Shown: positions 25,433-34,287 of the stretch, piece by piece
Position numbering within the stretch: the first letter of the stretch is position 1
Layout: each line of letters begins with the position of its first letter
Source: Gemmatimonadota bacterium
GTDB lineage: Bacteria; Gemmatimonadota; Gemmatimonadetes; Gemmatimonadales; Gemmatimonadaceae
Direction: 5' to 3'
DNA length: 64,000 nt
NCBI GenBank assembly: GCA_028287305.1
Contig: JAQBPX010000019.1
Span: 124,001-188,000, forward strand
The notes under the pieces: generated by a model
Seen by the model: the letters and a program-made list of their open reading frames with translations, nothing else
Told to the model about the DNA's origin: nothing
Database searches by the model: none
Position numbers and translations under genes: made by a program

Positions 25433-26384
25433 GCCCAGCGTGATCTCCTCATCGGCACTCGATGCCGTGGCTTCGGCGCTCGACCCGGCGCACCTGCGCC
25501 GCGACGAGCCCCTCGCTCCGTTCACCACCTTCAGGATCGGCGGACCCGCCGACCTGCTCCTTGAAGCTACCTCGGCGGACGAACTCGGCGCCGGGATCAC
25601 GGCCGCACGTGCACATGGGGTGCCGTACTTCGTGCTTGGCCTCGGCGCGAACATCCTGGTCGGCGACCTGGGCGTGCGCGGCCTCGTCATTCGTAACCGC
25701 GCCGACCACTTCGAGTTCCATGAGGACGGGCGGCTCTGGGTGGAAAGCGGCGCCACCATGCAGCAGCTCATCCCCGAAGCCGTGAAGCGGAACTGGTCCG
25801 GGCTCGAACACTACGTGGGCATTCCGAGCACCGTTGGGGGCGCGGTCTGGCAGAACCTGCACTTCCTGTCGCCTGCGCCCGAGCGCGACCGCACCATGTT
25901 CATTGCCGAGGCGTTCGAGAGTGGCGAACTGCTCACCGAGTCCGGCGAGCGAATCCGGGTGAGCCGCGAGGAGATGCGCTTCGCGTACGATGACAGCCGC
26001 CTGCACCACTCGAGGGAGGTCTGTCTCTCCGTCACCTTCCAGCTCCAGCGCGGCGATGCGTTCGTCATGCACCGCATCATCCAGGAGAACCTGTCGTGGC
26101 GCGGGGGCAAGCATCCGTGGCTCGACTGGCACCCGAGCGCCGGCTCCGTGTTCAAGAAGATCGAGGGCGTGGGCGCAGGTCGACTCGTCGACCAGTGCGG
26201 CCTCAAGGGCTTCCGCGTGGGCAACGCGCAGATCTCGCACATCCACGCGAACATCCTCGTGAACCTGGGCGGCGCCACTGCGAAGGACGTCCGCGACCTG
26301 ATCGCCCACGCCCAGGGCGCGGTGCAGGAGAAGTTCAGCCTGCACCTCGAACCCGAGATCGGGTTCATCGGGGAGTTCGCCTAG
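25431..26384 (+). CDS. murB: UDP-N-acetylenolpyruvoylglucosamine reductase
   Basis: A 317-residue FAD enzyme of peptidoglycan precursor synthesis. It shows FTTFRIGGPADLL and GLGANILVGD (FAD binding), VGIPSTVGGAVWQN, the catalytic serine in HPSAGSVFKK, and the C-terminal glutamate segment EPEIGFIGEF. ATG 25431 gives a sensible N-terminus but leaves no room for a ribosome-binding site outside the divergent gene, so the message may be short-leadered or leaderless, or start at GTG 25440. It stands alone, away from the mur/fts cluster where murB often lies. Confidence 0.92.
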   Translation: MPSVISSSALDAVASALDPAHLRRDEPLAPFTTFRIGGPADLLLEATSADELGAGITAARAHGVPYFVLGLGANILVGDLGVRGLVIRNRADHFEFHEDGRLWVESGATMQQLIPEAVKRNWSGLEHYVGIPSTVGGAVWQNLHFLSPAPERDRTMFIAEAFESGELLTESGERIRVSREEMRFAYDDSRLHHSREVCLSVTFQLQRGDAFVMHRIIQENLSWRGGKHPWLDWHPSAGSVFKKIEGVGAGRLVDQCGLKGFRVGNAQISHIHANILVNLGGATAKDVRDLIAHAQGAVQEKFSLHLEPEIGFIGEFA

Positions 26385-26387
26385 CGG

Positions 26388-28529
26388 CTAGGGCGTTCCG
26401 CCGGACCCGATGGTGAATCGCCACGGGGCCTGGTGATCGAGGGGCCTGGCGACGCCGAGGCCAATGCTGCCACCGAAGAACGTGACGAGCGCCTCGACGG
26501 TCGAGCGCATGCCGCCGGTGGTGCGCGCGCCACCGGGAGTGAGTGCCATCAACCGCGCGAGGCTTGCACGCCCCGCATCGCTCGCCAGGCCGGTCCATCC
26601 GCCCTGCATGCCGACCGCGAGCCCGGGACTCAACCCCGGAATCATCCAGCGGCCATGAAGCCTGATCGGCGCCTCGAGCACCCCGAACTGATATCCGCCG
26701 ATCGCGCGAAGCAGCACGGCGCGATCTCCGCCGAATTCCTTGTAGTCGTAGCCCGGCAATCCGTTGTCGCCGCCCAGCTCGAGCATCGCCTGCGGGGCGA
26801 TCCGTGACCCGGTGACCATGTCGCCATCCGCGCGAAGGGCAACGCGAAAGGGGCCGGGGCGGAGGCGCGCCGAGAGGCGAGCTTCCGCGCGCTGCCAGCG
26901 CACGCCCCCGTCGGCGCGATCGAGCAGGAGCGAGAGGCCCACCCCGCGATCCAGGAAGTCACCACTCACTCCCGGGTTGAGCTCGAGTGACACGACCGTG
27001 TGAAGCGCAGTGCCCGCGTCGATGGGGCGATTTGCGCGAAATGTCGAGTCGGACCGAAATGGGTTGTGGAACAGCGCCACCGACAGTGCCCCATCGCGAA
27101 CGACGCCGGCCTCGACTCGCAGCCGCGCTGCCTCGTGCACCCCGAAGCGCTTCCGCACGCCAAGCATTCCGGTGAAGCGGTCGAGATAGTCGGCGTCATC
27201 GCGCGAGCCGAAGAATGCACCCAGCGATTGGTCGCCGTCGCCGTCCTGCAGGGTGAGGAAGTCCGCGGTGTTGACGAGCGCGCGGTCGGCGCGCGCTGTC
27301 AGGCTCCACTGCCCTCGCTCGAGCTCGAGCGAGCTTCCGCCGCGCACGGTTCGTTCCGACCATGCAACCCCGCCCCAGGCACGCGCGGTGAGGCCCGGCA
27401 TTGCATCGCGGAATCGCACGCGCCCCGAGAGGCCCGTGAACAACCCTTCCACGCGGTTGTAGCGCAGGAGCTCCGTCGCTCGCCTCGGCTGGAGCTCGGC
27501 GCGCGGTGCACCGGTCGGCTTCCAGCTGTCGGGCGCCATGTCGTCGAAGTCCGCGGCGCGCGCGTTTGCGGTGAGCGCACCGATCGGGAAGCGCCAGTCG
27601 TGAAAGTGGTCCACGCTGTCGCGCGGCGCATAGGCGAACTCGTGCTTCGGATGTAGCGAGTCGGCGCTGGCGAGCGTCGGTCCCGCGCCGGCCGGCGCGA
27701 CGTCGAGGAACCGTGCGACCACGTGAATCACCGAGCGTCCCTCGCCCATCATCGCGATCGCGGCCTGGTACTCGAGCCGCTGCGTGGAAGGCAGCCAGAA
27801 ACGGCCATCCACCTCCGAGTTCTCGAGCTCCATGTACGCCACGGCGCGAATGCCCACGCGCTGCACGCCGACACCTCCGCCCGCGCGCTCGACCTCGGCG
27901 ACGCGCACGAACGTGCCTCGCATTCGCACCAGCTGCCCGCGCGTGGCATCCAGCTCGATCTCCCCGCTGAAGGCGATCGCCTTGCTCCCGGGCTTCGCGA
28001 TGGGCTCGACGAGGATTCGCACGATCGGGATGTCTCGTGACGCCTCGTGAAGCACCGCCACGGTGTCACCGCCACGAAAGCGGTACACGGTATCTCGGCC
28101 GGTGGCGAGCGGATGCACCGACCACAGCGTATCGATGCCGGTGGCGCCCTTGCCCTTGCGCCTGGTGGCGCCCAGGCTGAGCCGCTGCCTGGAAGGCATC
28201 GGCAATGTCCAGCCCTGGATGAACGAGAGCGCCGAGTAGATGCTCCCGATCGATTCGCTGCGATAGCCGATCACGCGCTCGCGCCAGGTGCCGTCGCTCC
28301 GCCATTCACCGGCGGTGGCGACCTGCTCCACCTGCGCGGTATGCTCGCGCCCCGCCGAGTCGAGCAGCGCCAGCGCGATCTCGCTCTCGACGCGCGTGCG
28401 ATAGCCGCGGACGGAATCCGCCAGCGTGCGATTCACCTCGGCCGCTCGCACCAGCAGGTCGCGCAACGCCGCCGGGGACGCGCTGTCCCGCGGAACCGCG
28501 AGCTGTGCCAGCAGGAGGAGCATTCGCAT
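26388..28529 (-). CDS. Large exported protein with C-terminal beta-barrel
   Basis: A 713-residue protein. A short hydrophobic start (MRMLLLLAQLAV) is probably a signal peptide. The N-terminal 300 residues look like a periplasmic domain with repeated beta-strands. From about residue 340 (YNRVEGLFTGLSGRVRFRD) the sequence has the alternating Gly/Arg/aromatic strands of an outer-membrane barrel. The YNRVEGL motif is reminiscent of barrels in the DUF5686/BamA-like group, but I would not assign it firmly. It converges on murB with a 3-base gap. Substrate or partner unknown. Confidence 0.65.
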   Translation of the reverse strand: MRMLLLLAQLAVPRDSASPAALRDLLVRAAEVNRTLADSVRGYRTRVESEIALALLDSAGREHTAQVEQVATAGEWRSDGTWRERVIGYRSESIGSIYSALSFIQGWTLPMPSRQRLSLGATRRKGKGATGIDTLWSVHPLATGRDTVYRFRGGDTVAVLHEASRDIPIVRILVEPIAKPGSKAIAFSGEIELDATRGQLVRMRGTFVRVAEVERAGGGVGVQRVGIRAVAYMELENSEVDGRFWLPSTQRLEYQAAIAMMGEGRSVIHVVARFLDVAPAGAGPTLASADSLHPKHEFAYAPRDSVDHFHDWRFPIGALTANARAADFDDMAPDSWKPTGAPRAELQPRRATELLRYNRVEGLFTGLSGRVRFRDAMPGLTARAWGGVAWSERTVRGGSSLELERGQWSLTARADRALVNTADFLTLQDGDGDQSLGAFFGSRDDADYLDRFTGMLGVRKRFGVHEAARLRVEAGVVRDGALSVALFHNPFRSDSTFRANRPIDAGTALHTVVSLELNPGVSGDFLDRGVGLSLLLDRADGGVRWQRAEARLSARLRPGPFRVALRADGDMVTGSRIAPQAMLELGGDNGLPGYDYKEFGGDRAVLLRAIGGYQFGVLEAPIRLHGRWMIPGLSPGLAVGMQGGWTGLASDAGRASLARLMALTPGGARTTGGMRSTVEALVTFFGGSIGLGVARPLDHQAPWRFTIGSGGTP

Positions 28530-28578
28530 CTTCTATCCTACGTCATTCTCGCCGCGCCGGTTCCTGCGGGCGCGGAAA

Positions 28579-30522
28579 TCACGCGCTTTCGGCTGCCTCG
28601 GTGGCGCTCTCCCACGCGCCCATGGCTTCCTCGAGCTCCTTCTTCGCGGACGCCAGGTCGCGGCTCATCTCCTCGGCGCGCGCGATTCCCTGCGCGGTTT
28701 CATAGAGCGCCGGCGACTCCAGCAGCGACGACAACTCGGCCACTCGCTTCTCGAGCTGCGCGACGCGCGCCTCGGCCCCCTCGAGCTCGCGCTTGAGCCG
28801 ACGATCATCCCGGCGCTGGCCCTCGCTCTTCTTCTCGCCGCGCTGCTCCGCCTTCAGTGCGGCCTGCTTCTCCTTCGCCTTTCGCTGCCGGCTGTCGTCC
28901 GAGGCGCTGCGCGCCACGTCGTCCCGACGCTCCTCATCCACGATCTCCCACTCCCCGAAATTTCCGGAGAAGACGTGCATGTGCTCATCGCGAAGCTCCC
29001 ACACGCTGGTGGTCAGGCCACGCAGCAGTTCGCGGTCGTGGCTGACGAGCAGCACCGTGCCGCCGTACGCGCCCACCGCATCTTCCAGCGCCTCGATGGA
29101 CTCGACGTCGAGGTGATTGGTGGGCTCGTCGAGGATGAGGAGGTTCGACTGGCCGAGCGTCATCATCGCCAGCGCGACGCGAGCGCGCTCGCCGCCGGAG
29201 AGCGTCTCCGTGCGGCGCATTGCCTCGTCGCCGGAGAAGCCGAAGCGCCCCAGGTGACCCTGCACCATGCGCCGTTCCCAGAGCGGGCGCAGGTCGGCGA
29301 TCGCATCGTACATCGTCTTGCCGAGCGGGACCTGTGCGAGATCCTGCCGATAGTACGCCAAGCTGATGGTGTCGCCGGTGCGCAGGATGCCTGCGTCCAC
29401 CGGTCGCTCACCGGTGATCGCCTTGAGCAGCGTGGACTTGCCGGAGCCATTGGCGCCCACCAGTCCCACCACCTCGCCCCGCATCAGGCGCCCGGTGAAG
29501 CCACGGAGGAGCGTGCGTCCCGGCACTCCCAGCGAGACCTTCTCCGCCACCACCACCTGGTCGCCGCCACGCTCGCCGGACTGGAAGCGCAGTGCCATTA
29601 CGTCCGCCTCGGAGGGAGGCGGGCTCAGTCGGGGCAGGCGCTCCAGCTTCTTGCGACGGCCCTTGGCCTGCCTGGTATTCTGGCCGGCGAGGTTGCGGGC
29701 GATGTAGTCCTGCTCCTTCGCCACGACCTTGGACTGCTTGTCGTACGAGCGCGTGGCGGACAGGCGACGCTCGGCGCGCTGCTGCACGAACGCCGCGTAT
29801 CCGCCCGAGTAGGGGGTGGCCGTTTGCGCCTCGAAGTGCAGCACGTGATCCGCCACGGCCGCCAGGAACGCGCGGTCGTGGCTGATGAGCAGCACCGTCT
29901 GCGTGGATTCCTTCAGCCAGTCCTCGAGCCAGCGCGTGGTCTCGAGGTCGAGGTGGTTGGTCGGCTCATCGAGCAGCAGCACGTCGCCGCCGCGCACGAG
30001 CTGGCGCGCGAGCCCCAGGCGCCCGCGCTCGCCGCCGCTCAACTGCTCCACGCGATCCACGCGCGACTGCTGCGGGTCGAAGCCGAGACCGTGCAGCACC
30101 GCGTCCACGCGCGCGGTAGCCGTGTAGCCGCCCTCACGCTCGAAGCGCTCGAGGTCGTGGCCATACCGCGCCATCGCCTCCTCGCTATGGTCGTGCGCGA
30201 GCGCGTCCGCCTGGTCGTGCAGCGAACGCTCGAGGGTGAAGAGGTCGTGCAGCTCGCCGGCGGCGGCCTCCCAGACCGTCTCGGCGTCGCCGAAGTCGCG
30301 ATGCTGCTCGAGCAGCGTCACCTTCACGCCCGGCTGGATCACCACGATGCCCTTCGACGGCTTCATCTCACCGGTGAGCAGCCGGAAGAGGCTCGTCTTG
30401 CCGGTGCCGTTGCGCCCGATGATCCCCCAGCGCTCGCCGGCGGCGATCGTGATGGTGATGTCCTTCACCACCGTGGTCGCGCCGAACTCGACCGCCACGT
30501 TCGAAATCGAGAGCTGCGTCAC
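28579..30522 (-). CDS. ABC-F ATPase, Uup-like
   Basis: A 647-residue soluble protein with two nucleotide-binding domains and no membrane segment. Walker A motifs are GRNGTGKTS (NBD1) and GANGSGKST (NBD2), each with LSGGE signatures and LLDEPTNHLD boxes; the ABC-F linker lies between. A charged coiled coil of about 80 residues at the C-terminus matches Uup. Members act on the ribosome or on DNA transactions. GTG 30522 was chosen because it overlaps the ArsC-like stop as GTGA and gives the normal N-terminus (TQLSISNV). Confidence 0.9.
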   Translation of the reverse strand: MTQLSISNVAVEFGATTVVKDITITIAAGERWGIIGRNGTGKTSLFRLLTGEMKPSKGIVVIQPGVKVTLLEQHRDFGDAETVWEAAAGELHDLFTLERSLHDQADALAHDHSEEAMARYGHDLERFEREGGYTATARVDAVLHGLGFDPQQSRVDRVEQLSGGERGRLGLARQLVRGGDVLLLDEPTNHLDLETTRWLEDWLKESTQTVLLISHDRAFLAAVADHVLHFEAQTATPYSGGYAAFVQQRAERRLSATRSYDKQSKVVAKEQDYIARNLAGQNTRQAKGRRKKLERLPRLSPPPSEADVMALRFQSGERGGDQVVVAEKVSLGVPGRTLLRGFTGRLMRGEVVGLVGANGSGKSTLLKAITGERPVDAGILRTGDTISLAYYRQDLAQVPLGKTMYDAIADLRPLWERRMVQGHLGRFGFSGDEAMRRTETLSGGERARVALAMMTLGQSNLLILDEPTNHLDVESIEALEDAVGAYGGTVLLVSHDRELLRGLTTSVWELRDEHMHVFSGNFGEWEIVDEERRDDVARSASDDSRQRKAKEKQAALKAEQRGEKKSEGQRRDDRRLKRELEGAEARVAQLEKRVAELSSLLESPALYETAQGIARAEEMSRDLASAKKELEEAMGAWESATEAAESA

Positions 30523-30866
30523 TTCGCCACCCACTCCTTCCACGTGGCTTCTGCATCGCCCACGGTGAGCTTGCCGCCAAAGCGCACCAGGGGCACGCGC
30601 AGCATCATCGGCTCATCCACGAGCTTCTCCATCCAACGCTCCTCACTGGCATTCGCGTAACGCAAGCCGAGCTCCTGATATCGCCTGCTCTCGCGATCGA
30701 GGATCGCGTCGAGGCCGAATTTCTGCTGAAAGCGCCGCAGCTCCCCGAGCGCGGCGGCGCGCTCGGCGAGGTCGACGAAATGGGTCTTTATGCGGCGTTC
30801 GGCGAAGAAGCGGAGCGCCTTGCGGGTTCCCGGGCTCTTGCGCGTGCCGAAGATCTGGACTTCCAT
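30519..30866 (-). CDS. ArsC/Spx-fold protein without catalytic cysteine
   Basis: A 115-residue protein of the ArsC/YffB/Spx thioredoxin-like fold (starts EVQIFGTRKS; later RRYQELGLRYANAS and PMMLRVPLVRFGGKLTVG, the usual RPxVR-type loop). The redox cysteine expected at position 11 is serine (GTRKSPGTRKA), and no cysteine occurs nearby, so it cannot act as a thiol arsenate reductase. A protein-interaction role like Spx is possible. It is coupled to the ABC-F gene by a GTGA overlap and is divergent from the YheT-like hydrolase with 5 bases between start codons. Confidence 0.8.
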   Translation of the reverse strand: MEVQIFGTRKSPGTRKALRFFAERRIKTHFVDLAERAAALGELRRFQQKFGLDAILDRESRRYQELGLRYANASEERWMEKLVDEPMMLRVPLVRFGGKLTVGDAEATWKEWVAK

Positions 30867-30871
30867 GCGGT

Positions 30872-31852
30872 ATGAACGAGGACGACAGGGAGGATACCTA
30901 CCAGCCGGCGTGGTGGGTACCGGGGCCGAACCTTCGCACGCTCTGGCCCTTCTTCTTTCGCGACCGCCGGCTGCCGCCGCACACGCGCTGGGAGCTCGAG
31001 ATGCCCGACGGCGACCGCGTCGAGCTGTACCGCGTCCAGGCCGATCCCCGCGCTCCTCGGTTGATCCTCCTGCACGGCCTCGAGGGCTCGCTGCAGTCGC
31101 ACTACCTGGGGCCGATGCTTGCCGAAGCCTCGCGCGCCGGCTGGGGCGCCGACCTGCTGATGTTCGGGGGGTGTGGCACGCCCCCCAATCGCGCGAAGCG
31201 GTTCTATCACTCGGGCGAGACGTCGGACATCCATGCCGTGGCCGAGCACCTGTACGCCGAGTTCCCGTCTGCCCGCTTCGTGGCCGCCGGCTATTCGCTG
31301 GGGGCGAACGTCCTGCTGAAGTGGCTGGGAGAGCAGGGCCAGCGCGCGTCGGCACGGATCGCCGGCGCGGTGGCCGTCTCCACGCCCTTCGACCTCGCGC
31401 GAGGGGCGCGACACATCCCGCGCATCTACGATCGCCGGTTCGTGAAGAGCCTGCGCGCCAAGGCCCTCGCCAAGCTGGCGCTCCACCCCGGGGCGTTCGA
31501 CGAGGCGCGGCTTCGCGCGGCGCGCACCATCTGGGACTTCGACGACACCGTCACGGCGCCCGTTCACGGCTTCGGCGGCGCGAGCGACTACTACGCGAGG
31601 TCGAGCAGCATCCACTTCCTCTCGGCCGTGCGCGTGCCGACGCTGCTCCTCAGCGCGCGGGACGATCCATTCCTGCCGGAGGAGGTGCTGGCCGAGGTGG
31701 AACAGGTCGCGCGGGGAAATCCCTTCATCACCACCGAGTTTCCGGCCGTGGGTGGTCACGTGGGCTTCGTGAGCGGACGGCGGCCCTGGCGCCCGCAGTA
31801 CTGGGCGGAGCGGCGCGTGCGCCAATTCCTCGAGGTATGTTTGCGAGCATGA
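30872..31852 (+). CDS. Alpha/beta hydrolase, YheT family
   Basis: A 326-residue hydrolase. The nucleophile elbow GYSLGAN, the acid in SARDDPFLP and the histidine in GGHVGFV make a complete triad; the N-terminal GPNLRTLWPFFFRD and LLHGLEGSLQSHY segments are typical of the YheT/ABHD1-3 group of putative esterases. The substrate is unknown. The stop overlaps the start of the dipeptidase gene (ATGA), suggesting co-expression. Confidence 0.88.
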   Translation: MNEDDREDTYQPAWWVPGPNLRTLWPFFFRDRRLPPHTRWELEMPDGDRVELYRVQADPRAPRLILLHGLEGSLQSHYLGPMLAEASRAGWGADLLMFGGCGTPPNRAKRFYHSGETSDIHAVAEHLYAEFPSARFVAAGYSLGANVLLKWLGEQGQRASARIAGAVAVSTPFDLARGARHIPRIYDRRFVKSLRAKALAKLALHPGAFDEARLRAARTIWDFDDTVTAPVHGFGGASDYYARSSSIHFLSAVRVPTLLLSARDDPFLPEEVLAEVEQVARGNPFITTEFPAVGGHVGFVSGRRPWRPQYWAERRVRQFLEVCLRA

Positions 31853-32562
31853 GCATCGATCGGCGGGCCGTCCAATTCATGCTGCTGGCGGCGGTCGCGT
31901 GCGGGCGCTCGACCAGCGTCGCACCCGCGAGCGGGGCAATGGTTGCGCAGGTGGCGCAGCAGCCGAGCGTGGAGGCGCCATTGCTCGCGACGTCACCCGA
32001 TTCCGTGGCGAGTCGCCTTCTGGCCGACGTGCATGCGCTGGATGCGAGCATCCGCGTGGACCTGCGCTACCGCGACGCCGGCAACTTCACCGGCGCGCCG
32101 TTGCCCGGATACGAGGCGAACCGCGCGCTGCTGCGCGTGGAAGCGGCGCGTGCGCTCGTGCTCGCGAGCGCGCGTGTGAGGGCGGCAGGGTACCGCCTGC
32201 TCATCTGGGATGCCTATCGCCCCGCGCGCGCCACGCAGGCCATGATGGACTGGACCGAGCGCGTGCATCGCGAGCAGCTCGTGCGCGACGGGTACATCGC
32301 GCGCAGCAGCCGGCACAATCTCGGCCTTGCCGTGGACCTCACGCTGGTGCACGCCGATGGATCGCCCGTGAACATGGGCACGCCCTTCGACAGCTTCTCC
32401 GACAGCGCGCACACCGTGAACGCCAGCGGTGACGTGGCGCGCAACCGCCAGCTGCTCAAGCGGCTGCTGGAGGCCGAGGGCTTCGTGAACTACGACCAGG
32501 AATGGTGGCACTTCAGCTATGCCGTCACCGACCCGCGCCGCTTCGACCTCGTCATTCGCTGA
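31849..32562 (+). CDS. D-alanyl-D-alanine dipeptidase (VanX/DdpX family), lipoprotein
   Basis: A 237-residue zinc dipeptidase. Zinc ligands H156, D163 and H221 and catalytic base E218 (SRHNLGLAVDLT and EWWHFSY) have the spacing known for VanX. A hydrophobic start ending AVAC (C18) suggests a lipoprotein facing the periplasm, where it would recycle D-Ala-D-Ala from peptidoglycan; it is not evidence of vancomycin resistance. ATG 31849 overlaps the upstream stop; an in-frame ATG 12 bases earlier is possible. Confidence 0.88.
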   Translation: MSIDRRAVQFMLLAAVACGRSTSVAPASGAMVAQVAQQPSVEAPLLATSPDSVASRLLADVHALDASIRVDLRYRDAGNFTGAPLPGYEANRALLRVEAARALVLASARVRAAGYRLLIWDAYRPARATQAMMDWTERVHREQLVRDGYIARSSRHNLGLAVDLTLVHADGSPVNMGTPFDSFSDSAHTVNASGDVARNRQLLKRLLEAEGFVNYDQEWWHFSYAVTDPRRFDLVIR

Positions 32563-32633
32563 TTCGCTGATTCGTTGTTTTGTTGATCATTGATTCGCCC
32601 AGCTCGACCTGACCTCCCCCAGGAGCCACGCCC

Positions 32634-33539
32634 ATGCTTCGTCCCCACCACGCCCTCTTGCTGGTCGCCTCGCTCACCCTCGCCGCCGGCTGTGCGCGAC
32701 ACTCATCGATGGATGAGCACGACCACGGCGACATGTCGTCGAGCTCCACGTCGAGCTCCGCGTCGGTCGCCACGCCTGCGTCCATCGCCGCCGGCGCGGG
32801 GGACGTGGCCTCGCGACTGATGTCGTCGCCGCGCCACCAGGAGTGGGTGTACATCCGCACGGGCGCCGACAGCGTTCGCGCGTACGTGGTCTATCCGGAG
32901 CGCGCCACCAAGGCACCGGTGGTCGTCGTCATTCACGAGATCTTCGGCCTCTCCGGATGGGTGCGCGGCGTGGCCGACCAACTGGCCGCCGACGGCTACA
33001 TCGCCATCGCCCCGGACCTGCTCACCGGCATGGGCAATCGCCAGGGCGACACGCTCACCTGGAACGACGCGCGTGGATTGATCGGCAGCCTGAAGCAGGA
33101 CGACATCCACCGGCAGCTCGCGGCGATCGGCAAGTACGGCATGTCGCTTCCCGCCGCGCAGCAGAAATACGGCATCGTGGGATTCTGCTGGGGGGGCTCG
33201 AATTCGTTTGCACACGCGGTGCGGAGTCCCGAGGGTCTCGGCGCAGCCGTGGTGTACTACGGCGCGTCACCCTCGCGAGCCGACCTCGAGAAGGTGCGCG
33301 TCCCCGTGCTCGGGCTCTACGCGGGCAACGACGCGCGCGTGGACGCGACCATCCCGCCCGCCGACTCGGCCATGAAGCAGATGGGCAAGACCTACGAGCC
33401 GCACATCTTCGCCGGCGCGGGACACGGCTTCCTCCGCGCCCAGACGGACACGGGCGCCACCGGTGCGGCCAACCGCCAGGCGTCGCTGCAGGCGTGGCCG
33501 CTCACCATCGGCTGGTTCCGGCGCTACCTGGGTAGATGA
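32634..33539 (+). CDS. Dienelactone-hydrolase-family lipoprotein
   Basis: A 301-residue exported alpha/beta hydrolase. Lipobox LAAGC (C20) is followed by a His/Asp/Ser-rich linker (about 22-50) and a dienelactone hydrolase fold with HEIFGL (E102), the cysteine nucleophile C185 in GFCWGG, and GHGF near the C-terminus. Cytosolic relatives open dienelactones; the natural substrate of an exported form is not known. AGGAG precedes the ATG. The 71-base gap before it contains short ATTCGCTG direct repeats. The stop overlaps the next gene (ATGA). Confidence 0.85.
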   Translation: MLRPHHALLLVASLTLAAGCARHSSMDEHDHGDMSSSSTSSSASVATPASIAAGAGDVASRLMSSPRHQEWVYIRTGADSVRAYVVYPERATKAPVVVVIHEIFGLSGWVRGVADQLAADGYIAIAPDLLTGMGNRQGDTLTWNDARGLIGSLKQDDIHRQLAAIGKYGMSLPAAQQKYGIVGFCWGGSNSFAHAVRSPEGLGAAVVYYGASPSRADLEKVRVPVLGLYAGNDARVDATIPPADSAMKQMGKTYEPHIFAGAGHGFLRAQTDTGATGAANRQASLQAWPLTIGWFRRYLGR

Positions 33540-34000
33540 CCGGGCTGTTCCTCGTCGCGTTCGTGGCGGGGGTGCTGCTCGGCATCAAGCTGATGGCGAG
33601 TGACGACCCGGCACCCGCGCACCTGGCCGAGCTGGCGTGGTTCCTCGCGCTCTCCGGCGCGGTGGGGTATCTCGCGACGAGGGACGACGCCGGCGTCTCG
33701 GCTGCGGCCCTGGTCCTCGCGCTGGTGCTGGGCGCAGTGGGCGCGCTGCTGGCGCGATGGATCACGCGTCGCCCCGCCGCCGCGGATCCAGCCGCGCGGT
33801 GGCGAGGGCAGGTCGCGCGCGTCTCGCGAACGATCGGGGCCGGCGAGCTGGGAGAAGTGGAGCTCGTGCTCGACGGACGGCCGCAGCACTACCCGGCGCG
33901 AACGCTCGATGGCAGCGCGGTGCCGATCGACGCCCGGGTGATCGTCCAGGGCTTCAGCGACGACGGCGTTGCGATGGTGGAAGCCCCACTCACGCAGTGA
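33536..34000 (+). CDS. NfeD-like membrane protein
   Basis: A 154-residue protein with three probable membrane helices (about 3-20, 30-46 and 54-74), then a C-terminal OB-fold-like domain of about 65 residues (GQVARVSRTIGAGELGEVEL...VIVQGFSDDGVAMVE). This is the layout of short NfeD/YqiJ proteins, which usually accompany flotillins or membrane proteases; neither is adjacent here. It is coupled to the upstream hydrolase. Its 3' end overlaps the convergent gene by 11 bases. Confidence 0.65.
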   Translation: MTGLFLVAFVAGVLLGIKLMASDDPAPAHLAELAWFLALSGAVGYLATRDDAGVSAAALVLALVLGAVGALLARWITRRPAAADPAARWRGQVARVSRTIGAGELGEVELVLDGRPQHYPARTLDGSAVPIDARVIVQGFSDDGVAMVEAPLTQ

Positions 34001-34271
34001 CGTGGAGCGCGAGCCAGGCGGGCCAGTTGCCGCTCAGGTCGAAGAAGTCCTCGTAGTACACGAGTCCCAGCGACTCGAGCTCGGCGATCATCTCGCCGAG
34101 GGCGACGTCGTCGTAGATGGGGCCGATGGCCACGAGGTCGCCCTCCACGCGGAACTCGTCCTCGGTGAGGCCGAGTCGTGCGTCGATGGACGCGCGCGCG
34201 AGCCCCACGCGTTCGTAGCTCGCGCGCCGGATGAGCAGTGACGGTGCGCCGTCGGCAAGTCGCAGTGGCAT
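33990..34271 (-). CDS. Small conserved-looking protein, unknown function
   Basis: A 93-residue acidic soluble protein with alternating helix and strand (LTEDEFRVEGDLVAIGPI, then ALGEMIAELESLGLVYYEDFFDLSGNWPAWL). Dense codon use fits the genome and the frame is fully occupied between mnmG and the NfeD-like gene, so I take it as real. No cysteine pairs or catalytic motifs. It is divergent from mnmG with 16 bases between start codons. Confidence 0.6.
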   Translation of the reverse strand: MPLRLADGAPSLLIRRASYERVGLARASIDARLGLTEDEFRVEGDLVAIGPIYDDVALGEMIAELESLGLVYYEDFFDLSGNWPAWLALHVTA

Positions 34272-34287
34272 TCGTTCACGTTACCTT

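Noticed and set aside
30519-30866. Arsenate reductase
   Set aside because: The catalytic cysteine is replaced by serine and there is no ars operon nearby.
30790-32562. A single 590-codon frame joining the YheT-like region to the dipeptidase
   Set aside because: Only the last 237 codons encode the dipeptidase; the upstream part is an out-of-frame shadow of the hydrolase gene.
31849-32562. Vancomycin-resistance gene
   Set aside because: VanX-type dipeptidases are widespread peptidoglycan-recycling enzymes; no vanH, vanA or regulatory genes are present.
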